Source of the DNA: Patiria pectinifera
Taxonomy: Eukaryota; Echinodermata; Asteroidea; Valvatida; Asterinidae
DNA length: 64,000 bases
Assembly: GCA_029964075.1 (NCBI GenBank)
Contig: CM057135.1
Span: forward strand, 12,364,863-12,428,862
Reading direction: 5' to 3'
In this document: positions 8,700-18,074 of the stretch, in pieces
How the letters are laid out: each line of letters begins with the position of its first letter
Numbering within the stretch: the first letter of the stretch is position 1
Notes under the pieces: generated by a model
Databases searched by the model: none
Seen by the model: the letters and a program-made list of their open reading frames with translations, nothing else
What the model was told of the DNA's origin: nothing
Position numbers and translations under genes: made by a program

Positions 8700-9710
8700 T
8701 TAATACAACCCCGATTTTACGACAAAATTTAAAGGCGTTCTGGCATACTGCAAAGAGTCTTGAAATTGATCGATACTCGTTTCCATGTCGTCTGCTGCAT
8801 TGATGATATCTTCAACGATGACGTTAAATTGTCTCTGAGCGTCTAATCCGGTTCCCGGTGATAATACGCTCGTTTTTGTTTGAGCCTGCGCACCGAGTAA
8901 AACGTACTCGGGTATAAAATCTAACCAAGCCTTTTTTACCGATTCATTTTGTTCGATAAAGGCTACGGTGTAATCGCTGTAACGCCCCGAACCCTTGGGT
9001 GGATCGTCCAAACCAAACCCCATTTTAGTTCCACCCATCATATTTTTACGATACTGAAAATACTCGTGATTAAGGTCGGTTGTATCATAATCGTTTCCGG
9101 GTACGGGTACGTAAGACGTGTCCCAGTAATAAGCTGTACCTAAACTGTTAGAATTTGTGTCTCTCGTCTGTTGAAAAGACTTGTTTTGATCTATTCCAAA
9201 CAACAAACAGGTATCGGTAAAAGCTCTGAGATTATAATTGTTGTCTAGAGCATTAAATGCGTCATCTCCCAGTAAAGGAGCGGCAATGTCGTACAGGATC
9301 TTTCTAACCGTAAAATATAAATGAAAGTTAAAGATGGCCCAAACGTAACGGTTGCTCGCGTTTCAAAGATCGAATCCAATACCGCAGCCCGTAGTAGCGC
9401 AGTAGATCGCAAAATTTAACTGATTTTGATAAAACGACATGGGGTGTGATTTCCAACGATCTACATCCTCATCCGTTTTGATGCGAAGCAATTTATAGTC
9501 CGAGGTTAAGTCGGGAAACATGGTTAAAAACCCGTTGGTATTATTAACTATGACCTCCAGTTCACTGGGTTTAGTGCTGTTTAAAAACTTTGCTTGGGGT
9601 GCAGCTTGATGTTTTAGCTCGTTTGCCTTGGCTACATTTTGATTTACTTGTCTCGTTACCTGATCGGCTATCGATTGTATCTGCTTTTTTAACGACTTAA
9701 AATCACTCAT
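8700..9710 (-). pseudogene. Polinton structural protein (about 336 codons) with one in-frame TGA
   Basis: The minus-strand frame opens at ATG 9710 and stops at TGA 9363-9365. It then continues in the same frame to TAA 8700-8702. The N-terminus is helical (KSLKKQIQSIADQVTRQVNQNV). The middle has FAIYCATTGCGIG and, beyond the stop, YVWAIFNFHLYFTVRK. The related copy at 27,821 reads through this site with Leu (TTA), so the TGA is a lesion rather than a normal end. I do not recognise a fold; its place in the virion gene block and its conservation in a second element suggest a minor capsid or core protein. A 400-bp part (9087-9486), TGA included, is duplicated at 13,961-14,360. Confidence 0.65.
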
Positions 9711-9751
9711 TATTTTAGTTTCAGTTTTAATATAAAAAGACTTTAAAATGA
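9711..9751. promoter_or_regulatory. Divergent promoter conserved between two Polinton copies
   Basis: The 41-bp gap between two divergent ATGs holds AATATAAAAAGACTTTAAAA. The equivalent gap at 27,781-27,820 in the second element, in inverted orientation, keeps the same AT box and Pu/Py pattern although the flanking genes have diverged. This supports promoter function. Confidence 0.5.
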
Positions 9752-10432
9752 ATGCATTCGTTTCACTTGTTTCAAAATGAGCAGACGTTTAAATTAGAAG
9801 ACGTTGTAGATAATTTAAACGGTCAAAAATCTATACGCGTAAAAAGGGTGTTGTTTAACGCCGGATATTTTAATATTTCCAGCGCCACGGAGATTGATTG
9901 GTTTACGCAAATAGATGGGAGACCCGCGTTTACCACAGATAAACCTCCCCTCATACCCGAGGAGTTTCTTTCAGATGTACACATAACAACGCCGGATAGA
10001 GATTTTATAGAGCGATTGTTACCCGATATACCATACCACTATTTATTTAACGATGAAAATGTGTTACAAAAAACTATAAACGATCTTATAAAAGCGTACG
10101 AAGACGATAGACTAGAATCCGTTTTAGAATCAAACAAAAGAAAAAGAGCTATTTTAGCTGAACGGCGAGGGTTGATTTTAGCCGCCATGAATTCAGAAAT
10201 ACCAAAAACTGAATTAGAACTTAATACGCTTCAATCTTTAGTAAGAATATTATTTGTTAGAGAAAGAAAAATCTTTGAAGGTGAGGAATTGGCTTTAAAG
10301 TTTATTGAAGGAGAAATGGGTGCGAGCGAGTTGAGAGATAGTAGAGAAGCAGGGGTGATTATAAGAGGAAGTCTTATCGTGACGGGATGTCTTATCGTGA
10401 TGATTTCGATTTTATTCCTCCGAGTCATTTAG
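9752..10432 (+). CDS. Polinton protein with C-terminal membrane anchor (226 aa)
   Basis: The start at ATG 9752 is supported by the second copy, which shares the same opening (MHSFHLFQNxQTFKLEDV). The N-terminal 80 residues look beta-rich. A highly charged helical region follows (about residues 110-190, ESNKRKRAILAERRG). The end is a single membrane span (IIRGSLIVTGCLIVMISILFL). It overlaps the next gene by 46 nt, with a 12-bp internal repeat (GTCTTATCGTGA) at the overlap. No lesion seen. Function unknown; probably structural. Confidence 0.65.
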   Translation: MHSFHLFQNEQTFKLEDVVDNLNGQKSIRVKRVLFNAGYFNISSATEIDWFTQIDGRPAFTTDKPPLIPEEFLSDVHITTPDRDFIERLLPDIPYHYLFNDENVLQKTINDLIKAYEDDRLESVLESNKRKRAILAERRGLILAAMNSEIPKTELELNTLQSLVRILFVRERKIFEGEELALKFIEGEMGASELRDSREAGVIIRGSLIVTGCLIVMISILFLRVI

Positions 10433-10935
10433 AGCCGTTACCACTCGGAGTCACCGGTTCGGTCATCATACCGCCGGAGTGGTACGACGTCGATTGGTTC
10501 AATTTCATTTTAAATTCTATACCCGGGGTAAGTTTTCAAATATTTAGAGAATCTAAAAAGGTGACGTTGGTGATAACCGACGTAAATCTCAAATTGCGCT
10601 TGAACAGAGAAGTATCTCGATTACTCAATTTACCCAAAGGAAGACTGGTACCCAAAATGGTGTACACGGGGTATTACGACGTTAATCCGTTTAAATTTTT
10701 GTTTATTCGCTGCCCGCAATTAAGTACGAGTGAAAACTTTTTTAATGGTCGTCCTTCTGACATCTTAAAAATCGTACCCGTGGGTACGCGCAAACCCGAG
10801 CCCGATAGAGTCGGGGATTTCAAAAAACTTAAAAACGGTATAATCGACAAACTGACATTTTCTATCAGCGGTGAAAAAGGACAGGTATTCAACAATAAGG
10901 GTGAGGGTATCATTATCGAGTTGGAGATCTTTTAA
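10387..10935 (+). CDS. Polinton beta-rich protein (182 aa), possible minor capsid
   Basis: An intact frame with a mostly beta-strand composition: PLGVTGSVIIPPEWYDVDWFN near the start, VTLVITDVNLKLRL in the middle and KLTFSISGEKGQVF at the end. I recognise the opening as recurrent in invertebrate Polintons. The size and beta content would suit a single jelly-roll penton-like protein, but I cannot show that. It starts inside the end of the previous gene. Confidence 0.6.
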   Translation: MSYRDDFDFIPPSHLEPLPLGVTGSVIIPPEWYDVDWFNFILNSIPGVSFQIFRESKKVTLVITDVNLKLRLNREVSRLLNLPKGRLVPKMVYTGYYDVNPFKFLFIRCPQLSTSENFFNGRPSDILKIVPVGTRKPEPDRVGDFKKLKNGIIDKLTFSISGEKGQVFNNKGEGIIIELEIF

Positions 10936-10961
10936 TTTTAAAATTTTTTTATATAAAAAAC

Positions 10962-11609
10962 ATGAGTAATAATGTATTATACCCCGATATTTCTGGAGAT
11001 GTACTCCGATTAAATAGTAACGAAGAAACAAAAGTGTACAGACTTAAAAAGATTGAAGAGATTCGATCTTTAATCTTAAAAGAGAGAGACCACCGAGAGC
11101 GCACTTATAAAAAAATTAAGAGAATGATCGACACTATTAATTACGTAGAGATAGGATTAGAAGGATTGGGGGCTATAGCGGGGGCTGTCAGTATTCCCGC
11201 TCTCTTGGGTGTTATATCAGCCCCCGTTGGATTGGTGCTAGAAGGAACCTTTATAGGCGCTTTTGGTGTAGATATTCTGCTTAGAATCGCGTCTAGGCGA
11301 TTATCCACCAAGCTGAAAAAGCACGACCAGATTAAAATATTAGCAGACTCCAAACTTAACACGATTGAAGAATACGTGTCTCAAGCCATCAACGACGGAG
11401 ATAAATCGCACGAAGAGTTCTTACTGATTACGAGAGAGCTCGCAAAATTTAACGAGCTTAAGCAAAAAATAAGAACAAAGACCAGCACAATGCTTCAAAA
11501 AATTAAAAACGATACGGACTTTGGAAAAGAAGTTAAAAAACGGGTAGACGAATGGCTGGCAAAAGAAAAAAAAATCTCTTATCGAAAAACTTACAAGTTC
11601 AAATTCTAG
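10962..11609 (+). CDS. Polinton helical membrane protein (215 aa)
   Basis: It starts at ATG 10962 behind TATATAAAAAAC. Residues 20-60 are a charged helix. Residues about 62-105 are hydrophobic and Gly-rich (GLGAIAGAVSIPALLGVISA). The rest is a long charged coiled-coil region (LADSKLNTIEEYVSQAINDGD). I recognise this type (a helix, a Gly-rich membrane patch, then SKLNxIExxISQAL and SHEEF) as very common near Polintons in invertebrate genomes; its role is unknown to me. No lesion seen. Confidence 0.7.
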   Translation: MSNNVLYPDISGDVLRLNSNEETKVYRLKKIEEIRSLILKERDHRERTYKKIKRMIDTINYVEIGLEGLGAIAGAVSIPALLGVISAPVGLVLEGTFIGAFGVDILLRIASRRLSTKLKKHDQIKILADSKLNTIEEYVSQAINDGDKSHEEFLLITRELAKFNELKQKIRTKTSTMLQKIKNDTDFGKEVKKRVDEWLAKEKKISYRKTYKFKF

Positions 11610-11641
11610 GTAAATAAACGTTATGAAAGCGATCCGCCGAG

Positions 11642-12055
11642 TTATACCTCTATTTCACCTCTTAGGGCTACACCCTCGGCCCCGCCTTTATTGTAGTGGT
11701 CATCGTATCTTTTTAGTGCCTTATTAAATTGATTTTGAGTCACTTTAAATACATCTCTAACTCGTTCTTTGTTCCATCCAACGACGTGATGGTAACACGC
11801 CGCTATTAACGACCGTTTAACGCAACCATTTCCCCTCAATGTTTTGTAATTAACGAGCTCGTTATATTTGTTGATTGTTTTTTTAGACATCTTCTACGTC
11901 TTGCTCTGGACAAACAGAAAAAACAAGTTTCTCCACAGTTTTTCTTTTCTTTTTAAAGTTGACCAATTTTTACGATCTTCTTGCGCATTTTCTGCCGAAA
12001 AATCAAAGTAACGTGAGACTATTTCACCGCACGTTTCACAAACTAAAAAAAACAT
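11642..12055 (-). pseudogene. TFIIB-like transcription factor, possibly two overlapping ORFs
   Basis: The 82-aa frame 11642-11890 contains VKRSLIAACYHHVVGWNKER and a following helix, a pattern like the cyclin repeat of TFIIB-like factors of large DNA viruses. Upstream, a 53-codon frame from ATG 12053-12055 begins with a zinc knuckle (LVCETCGEIV) and stops at TAG two codons before ATG 11890, in the same frame. This is either one zinc-ribbon plus cyclin protein broken by the TAG, or a short protein whose reading shifts near an A-rich run (about 11935-11945) and ends CPEQDVEDV with its stop overlapping the next ATG. A viral transcription factor would fit the TATA-like boxes of this element. Confidence 0.45.
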
Positions 12056-12420
12056 TCTAGATGATTATATGGTGATCGCACTTATCCCCAAGTTGCGGCG
12101 TCTCAAAGTATTCCATCTATTTAATAAACTTAAATAAAAATGATTGCATTTTTAATAAAAAAATTAAATAGCGCCCTCTGTTTATAATTGATATCCTCAT
12201 ACCCACAAATGGCGCCCTCTATAGGATAAACAATACTTAGACACAACTGACAAAAAACCTTAAAGAAACAAATTATATTTACAACCATTTATTTTTAAAA
12301 ATTTTACAAGATTTACAAACAATGATAAACTTTAAAACAACAATATCAAAGTCTTTTTAAAAAGTATTTACGTTGCTAGGCACCACACTTAATAAATCAT
12401 GTACAAATAGACTCTGATTG
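12056..12420. other. AT-rich spacer, no gene seen
   Basis: About 75 percent A/T, with two copies of GGCGCCCTCT-like sequence near 12170 and 12210. The right edge of the Polinton may lie in or after this stretch; no terminal inverted repeat can be checked because the left end is outside the window. Confidence 0.5.
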
Positions 12421-12833
12421 TTAATGGTCATAGTCGGACCAAATACAATAAAAATCAGTTGTCATAAACTACTTTGATGATTCAATTAACGATCAGCTTG
12501 TACAAAATACAATAAAACCACAGTCCATTATTAAATGGTCATACACGTACCAAATACAATAAAAATCACTTGTCATAAACTACTTTGATGATTCATTTAA
12601 CGATCAGCTTGTACAAAATACAATAAAACCACAGTCCATTATGAAATGGTCATGGCCGGACCAAATACAATAAAAATCACTTGTCATGTAAACTACTTTG
12701 ATGAATCATTTAACGATCAGCTTGTACCAAATACAATAAAACCACAGTCCATTATTAAATGGTCATAGTCGTACCAAATACAATAAAAATCAGTTGTCAT
12801 GTAAACTACTTTGATGAATCATTTAACGATCAG
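12421..12833. repeat. 111-113-bp tandem repeat, about 3.7 copies
   Basis: The units begin ATGGTCAT at 12424, 12535, 12646 and 12759. Each contains CCAAATACAATAAAAATCA, AAACTACTTTGATGA and AACGATCAGCTTGTAC. The copies differ by a few bases, mostly in the first 20. The array sits just beyond the last Polinton gene. Confidence 0.8.
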
Positions 12834-13829
12834 CCTTATCGTGACAAGTAGTGCCTTTGTACACATTTTGTACCCGATGGGTTATATACAAAACCATATC
12901 GACTATCGTCATGATAAAACAATGTATAATCAGGTAGTCCTATATGTACTTTGTTTCCAAATATTGGCGATATGTGAGACTTGCAACATAAGTTTAATTT
13001 CTTTTCTCAGGCTGCAAAGTTTGTAAAATGGTAGTCCTAATAGCCTAATTCTGTAGTCCTCTCTGCCAGAATTCCTCTTGTCAGAGTTCTTCTTCAGTTC
13101 TGCAAAATATATTTAAAAAATAATAAGTTTAAGAGTAAAAACCTACTGTAGAGTTTATCACTCTCTTACTTTAAACTAAAAATATACTCAAATCAGTTTA
13201 CCTTTCAACAGTAAAGTAACTTGATTTCTTGGGTCTGCTTCAAAAGCTTGAGACACGTTCTGTCGATTCACAACATAGATTCTAAAAAGGGGTAAACAAA
13301 ATCAAGAATTAAGTTTAAAAAAATGACCAGAGTTCTCCCTACGGGTAGTAAACCCAATCAAACAATTTGCATAAATAAGGATATTTATCGTATACCTTTT
13401 CACGTCGGCGCCAGGCGCCAGTTTGATTCTTGAATCATAATTCACGTACACACACTGAATGTTAACAAAATACACAGCGATCGGACAGAGTTTTATTTTA
13501 ACTTGACATAATTAAATAAAACATACCTTTTAGCAAAGATGGAGTTGGTCCTCTGTTCAGTTCTGTAGAGGCACTGCCCACTAAACTCTGTCGTATATGC
13601 TTCTGGCAGTGCTGTAAGGCCCATCTCACTTATATAGGAACTACCACTGTGTGCTTCTGAGAATGCTGACGGATGCACACCCTTTTTTCTAAACCATTGT
13701 TTGCTTCTTACGTATGGGGTGAGTCATATACATGCGGCCCCAACTAACAAAAGCAATTCACGACTCATTGAATTTGAATAGGTGCACCTTTACCTGAACG
13801 GAAGTGCAAAAGTTCAGCGAAGTGCAAGA
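12834..13829. other. No gene recognised
   Basis: Only short ORFs on both strands. A microsatellite-free AT-rich stretch is followed by sequence with G/C patches near 13400-13430 (GTCGGCGCCAGGCGCCAG, a small palindrome). Nothing coding can be supported. Confidence 0.4.
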
Positions 13830-14493
13830 GTTCATATATTTGCAAGTCAAGGTTGAAGTAGACTTGTATGAGTTGTATTTTTTTTTTTAACACAAGTTCA
13901 AAAATAAAAAATGCATCTTAAAAAATTGAGCCCGGTTTTGGCCGATTCCGAGACTGAGATATAATCGTTTCCGGGTACGGGTACGTAAGACGTGTCCCAG
14001 TAATAAGCTGTACCTAAACTGTTAGAATTTGTGTCTCTCGTCTGTTGAAAAGACTTGTTTTGATCTATTCCAAACAACAAACAGGTATCGGTAAAAGCTC
14101 TGAGATTATAATTGTTGTCTAGAGCATTAAATGCGTCATCTCCCAGTAAAGGAGCGGCAATGTCGTACAGGATCTTTCTAACCGTAAAATATAAATGAAA
14201 GTTAAAGATGGCCCAAACGTAACGGTTGCTCGCGTTTCAAAGATCGAATCCAATACCGCAGCCCGTAGTAGCGCAGTAGATCGCAAAATTTAACTGATTT
14301 TGATAAAACGACATGGGGTGTGATTTCCAACGATCTACATCCTCATCCGTTTTGATGCGAGTTCATATATTTGCAAGTCAAGGTTGAAGTAGACTTGTAT
14401 GAGTTGTATTTTTTTTTTTAACACAAGTTCAAAAATAAAAAATACATCTTAAAAAATTGAGCCCGGTTTTGGCCGATTCCGAGACTGAGATAT
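13830..14493. repeat. 133-bp direct duplication flanking a 400-bp copy of Polinton DNA
   Basis: Copy A (13830-13962) and copy B (14361-14493) are the same 133 bp except for one G/A difference near the ATGCAT/ATACAT site. Between them, 13961-14360 repeats 9087-9486, with no difference seen on reading both. The insert is a piece of the minus-strand structural gene, in the same orientation as the source and including its TGA. The structure looks like a break repaired with a templated insert and a long target duplication, or an assembly artefact. Confidence 0.9.
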
Positions 14494-14579
14494 TGGGAGA
14501 TCATGGGGAGGGGCGGGAGCAGATATCATAGGAGAGAGGGGACAGAGATCAAGGGGAGGGGCGGGGCTAGGGGGTGTGG

Positions 14580-15490
14580 CCAGTGGGTGGGGCTATGGGC
14601 GAGAACACTGGAGAGAGGGGGGCAGATAATGGGATTTGTCGCCGTACCCTCCCCCTTCTTCTACTGCTGGGGCTGTGTCGGCTGACATCAGCAGAACGGC
14701 ATATTCCACCAGGTTCCCCAGTCGTTCCCGAGTGGGACAGGCTATGTCGCAGGATAGATCCAGTTCCGCCCCAGAAAGGTTGGTTAAATTGATGGTATTG
14801 GATGTGACTTTTCGTTGTTGATGAGAAATCCCAGACTTCCTGCAATTTCCATTGTGGTGGTGACTGCTTGACATGCCTGACGTTCGGACATGCCCGCAAT
14901 CAACCGGTCGTCCAGATAAACGAAGATCAACATGCTTCTTTGTCTGAGGACGGCTGCCACAACCTTCGCTTACCGCGTGAAAACCCTTGGTGCGGTTGCG
15001 AGCCCCGAATGGGTACGAATGGTTACGTGGAGGTAGCCGTCCTTTAGATCTAAAGTCGCCGCCCATGACTGAATGGGTAGGGAATCCAACACCGTGCGAA
15101 GTGTTTCCATCCGGAATCGTTTTGGTAGGATAAACCTGTGGAGTGGACGAAGATTCAGGATGGGACGCCACTCTCCGGGGTCCTTCTTTGGAGTTAAAAA
15201 TAACTTGGAGAAGAACCCTATGTTGGACTCTTCCTGAGGAACTATTCGTATTGCGCGTTTCTGGAGGAGCGATACAATTTAGCACCCACCTGTCGGAACC
15301 AAAACGGGCCAAAGTCTCTGAGAAAAACTGCGAAAAACGAGCCCGAGATCGGGGGCCGAAACGGTGAGTCTGTCATTTATGCCAAGGTCCTCCTCTAAAA
15401 CCCCTTCCAGAGCGAGGGGTAAAGGAGAAACAGCTGTAGTGGTTGTGGTTGTGGCTGCAGCAGCTTGGCTTGTTCGGGGACGAAAAGGCC
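14580..15490 (-). pseudogene. DIRS-like retrotransposon reverse transcriptase remnant
   Basis: Read in changing minus-strand frames, this shows the DIRS-type RT series: a lead-in GFFSKLFLTPKKD and GEWRPILNLRPLHRFI, then METLRTVLDSL, SWAATLDLKDGYLHV, GLATAPRVFTR, MLIFVYLDDRLIAGMS, and a tail near LVEYAVLLMSADTAPA. The YLDD box is present. A segment between the YLHV and GLATAPRVF boxes is missing and there are several frameshifts, so it is dead. The 239-aa ORF at 14593-15312 is mainly a wrong-frame shadow of this gene. No YR domain or terminal repeats found. Confidence 0.8.
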
Positions 15491-15499
15491 GTAGTGGTT

Positions 15500-15790
15500 T
15501 AATAATAATATGATAATAGTAAAGTGCTTATATAGCGCTTTATACCAAAGGTCTCAAAGCGCTTCACAATTATTACCCCTGTTCATCAAGCCATGAGACC
15601 AGTTTCTGCAGCAGCTCAAGATCAGCGCAATCTGGTCTCTACCTTCACAGGTACCCATTTATACTCCTTGGTGGAGAGAGGCAATTGTAGTAAAGTGTCT
15701 TGCCCAAGAACACAAGCACCATGTTCCCCGTTCGGGTTCCAACCCACGGACCGCGGCAAGTGAGCCGAACACCGTAATCAATGGAAGAGA
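15500..15790. repeat. Interspersed SINE-like repeat
   Basis: The stretch starts AAAGTGCTTATATAGCGCTT, contains TCTTGCCCAAGAACACAAG and GTTCGGGTTCCAACCCACGG, which resembles a pol III B box, and reads like a repeat widely dispersed in aquatic animal genomes. I recognise the pattern but not a named family; the boundaries are approximate. Confidence 0.45.
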
Positions 15791-16649
15791 AGATGATTTG
15801 TTTCCGCCCCAAGCAGGCCGAGATCCTTTCACCTCTGATGACTTTCGGAGGTTTATCTTTTCGGTGGACTCAATCCGTTTGCACCATTGTAGCGAAAATA
15901 GAGATTCGTGTAAACTGTTCCATGCACAGCTGTAAACACTCATCCATACATCGGAAAGCCATTTCAGTGGACTCTGGGGAAACATGAGAGTCAGCTTCAC
16001 AAGAACAGACCAAAATTCGGAAAGCAGCTGTGAAAGCAACTGACTTTCAACCCAAAACGTAAGGCTGTATCCACCTTTGCCAGGGTATCTTCCAATTTGC
16101 CTGTGCTTTAATACTGTCTTTGGGCCGCCATTTTTTATGTGCCGCCAAAGCTCCGATGCGGTCACGGCAGTTTCACTGATAAAAAAGTACGCCCTCTTTT
16201 GGCGAGTTATAGTTAGTGGTAAAGTCACGTGACGACGCTTCACAACAGAGCGCGATGCATAATGCATGCCCGCGTGAAGATCCTTTCTTTGCGTTGGTGG
16301 ATTTAAATACCCCGCGGATAATGTAAAATATGATTGGTTTGAGGACATGAATATGCAAAAGCTACCAAATAAGGCTTCGATAAGCATCAATGAAGCTATG
16401 TGCAATCGACTCTCCCCATCCTTTGTGCTCAATTTCTGACTAGCATGCTTTTACGTACGCGACATGTACGCGTTATTCGCGTTCGGTATGATTTTGTAGT
16501 TTCATGTTGTCATTTCAGCTACGAATAAAGCATCATTTTTTAAATTGAAAAGCAGTTTTGTGAATTATTTTGGTCGATATATGAATTAATGAGTAATCTT
16601 TGTTCACATTAATGTGAACGACAGCACTTGGACAAGTCGCTTTCGTGAA
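15791..16649. other. No gene supported; possible CpG-containing promoter region
   Basis: A 257-aa minus-strand ORF (15659-16432) spans the SINE-like repeat and non-repetitive sequence, with no recognisable domain. 16,100-16,300 contains GGCCGCCAT, CACGTGACGACG and other CpGs, which could be promoter sequence. Confidence 0.3.
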
Positions 16650-16796
16650 ATTTCAGTCAAACTTTAGGGTACATAAACAGGAGTCCGTCGAGAACCGCCG
16701 CCATGACCGCCATGTCTGCATGCGCGTCACGGCCGAGACAGTATTTGGGTGGCGGTGTTTGGCACGATTTGAGGGTTTCCGGCGGGAATCTCTAAG
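16650..16796 (+). other. Candidate first exon with splice donor
   Basis: A GC-richer block containing CCGCCGCCATGACCGCCATG ends with CTAAG|GTGAGT, a strong donor with GT at 16797. The open reading from the ATG at about 16702 is only about 30 codons. It could be a 5' UTR exon of a plus-strand gene or non-coding RNA; no following exon was identified. Confidence 0.3.
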
Positions 16797-18074
16797 GTGA
16801 GTACACAGGTTATGTATCTTTTGTACTAGGAAGCAATTTTTGTAATCTTACGTTTTGAAATGCCATGGAGGAAGGCAAGCATAGGCTACCCACTCAAGTT
16901 TTTTCAACGCCTGTACACGGACATATTATCGTACATAAAACAGTCGTAGGGTAGGCGCATTGACTGATCCCCGAATGCACGTATTTTGAAACTACACAAC
17001 GACTCATGTATGTATGAACATGTCACAGTTATACATTATACTGCCCAGAAAAAAAATCGTAACCAACTGAAACATTTGCTATCAAAGAGTCAATGCAAAT
17101 ATATTCAATACCATCACTAGTCTGATTTTTCAAAAGTAACTGCACAATTTTCCATATAGTGATTTACTAAAAGTGGTACATTTTATTTAGGCCTTGCCCT
17201 AGGCCAACATTAAAATACATCATACTACTAGACCCTATTTTAGATAGACCTGGACTCAGACTCGACGTAAAGACTCAGACTTTGAGTATAAAGATTTCAA
17301 CTCGGAGACTTGACCTGCATAAAGCCGAAGTGGGACTTAATTCACATAACAAATCACTTATTAAATATCTCTTTCAACAATATCATTACATACATTGTGT
17401 AGCAATTTTGAAAATCAATATCAAAAACATGAACCCCATCGTCTTCACTCAATATTGGGTAAATCATGCAAGCTTGATAGTGTTCGGTACGATATTCATT
17501 TCCAAACACTGGCTTGCCTGCATGTACATGTACATGTATTTATTAGAGAGTGGCTGTGAAAATATTGGAAGCATTTATATACTGTGAGATTTTCCAGTAC
17601 AGTAGTAGGCCTACCTCCAAATTTATTTTCAATATTAAACATGACTTGGACGCGACTCTGACTCGGACTCACATTCGCCCCACATGACTTGGCACTCAGA
17701 CTCGGGAGCAATGACTCTGACTCGATTCTTGATGATTTAAATACAAGTCTGATTTGACGTGACAATTTTTGACATGCACACTTGGCGTACAACGCCATAC
17801 GTGCTGAAATACATCTACATGTATGTACAAAACAAAACACGTTAACATATACAGTACCGGTAGTACATGTGTGGAGCCTACATTTCTTCTGATGTGTTTT
17901 GTCGTGTCGCGTGTACATTTTGTACATGCACATGTATGGATGCATACATGTTTTGATGCATATACATGTACATGTTATGTACATGTACATGCACATAATA
18001 CATTAAGATGTGGCAAATTATAACATTATGGCAAATCCCCCCTGCCTTGCGCAAAGGTAATAGTTTTAATAACA
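16797..18074. repeat. Simple and short-period repeats, no gene
   Basis: 17,230-17,760 holds scattered GACTC/CAGACTCG-type short repeats, and 17,500-17,530 and 17,930-18,000 hold ACATGTACATGTA tracts. ORFs here are driven by these repeats. Confidence 0.5.

Noticed and set aside
1-9710. UGA read as Trp across the Polinton
   Set aside because: Two TGA sites fit Trp but the TGA at 9363-9365 replaces Leu in the sister copy, so ordinary decay explains them better.
14593-15312. 239-aa minus-strand ORF as a gene
   Set aside because: It is mostly a wrong-frame reading of the DIRS reverse transcriptase, whose motifs lie in another frame.
15659-16432. 257-aa open frame on the minus strand
   Set aside because: It crosses a SINE-like repeat and has no recognisable domain or coding composition.
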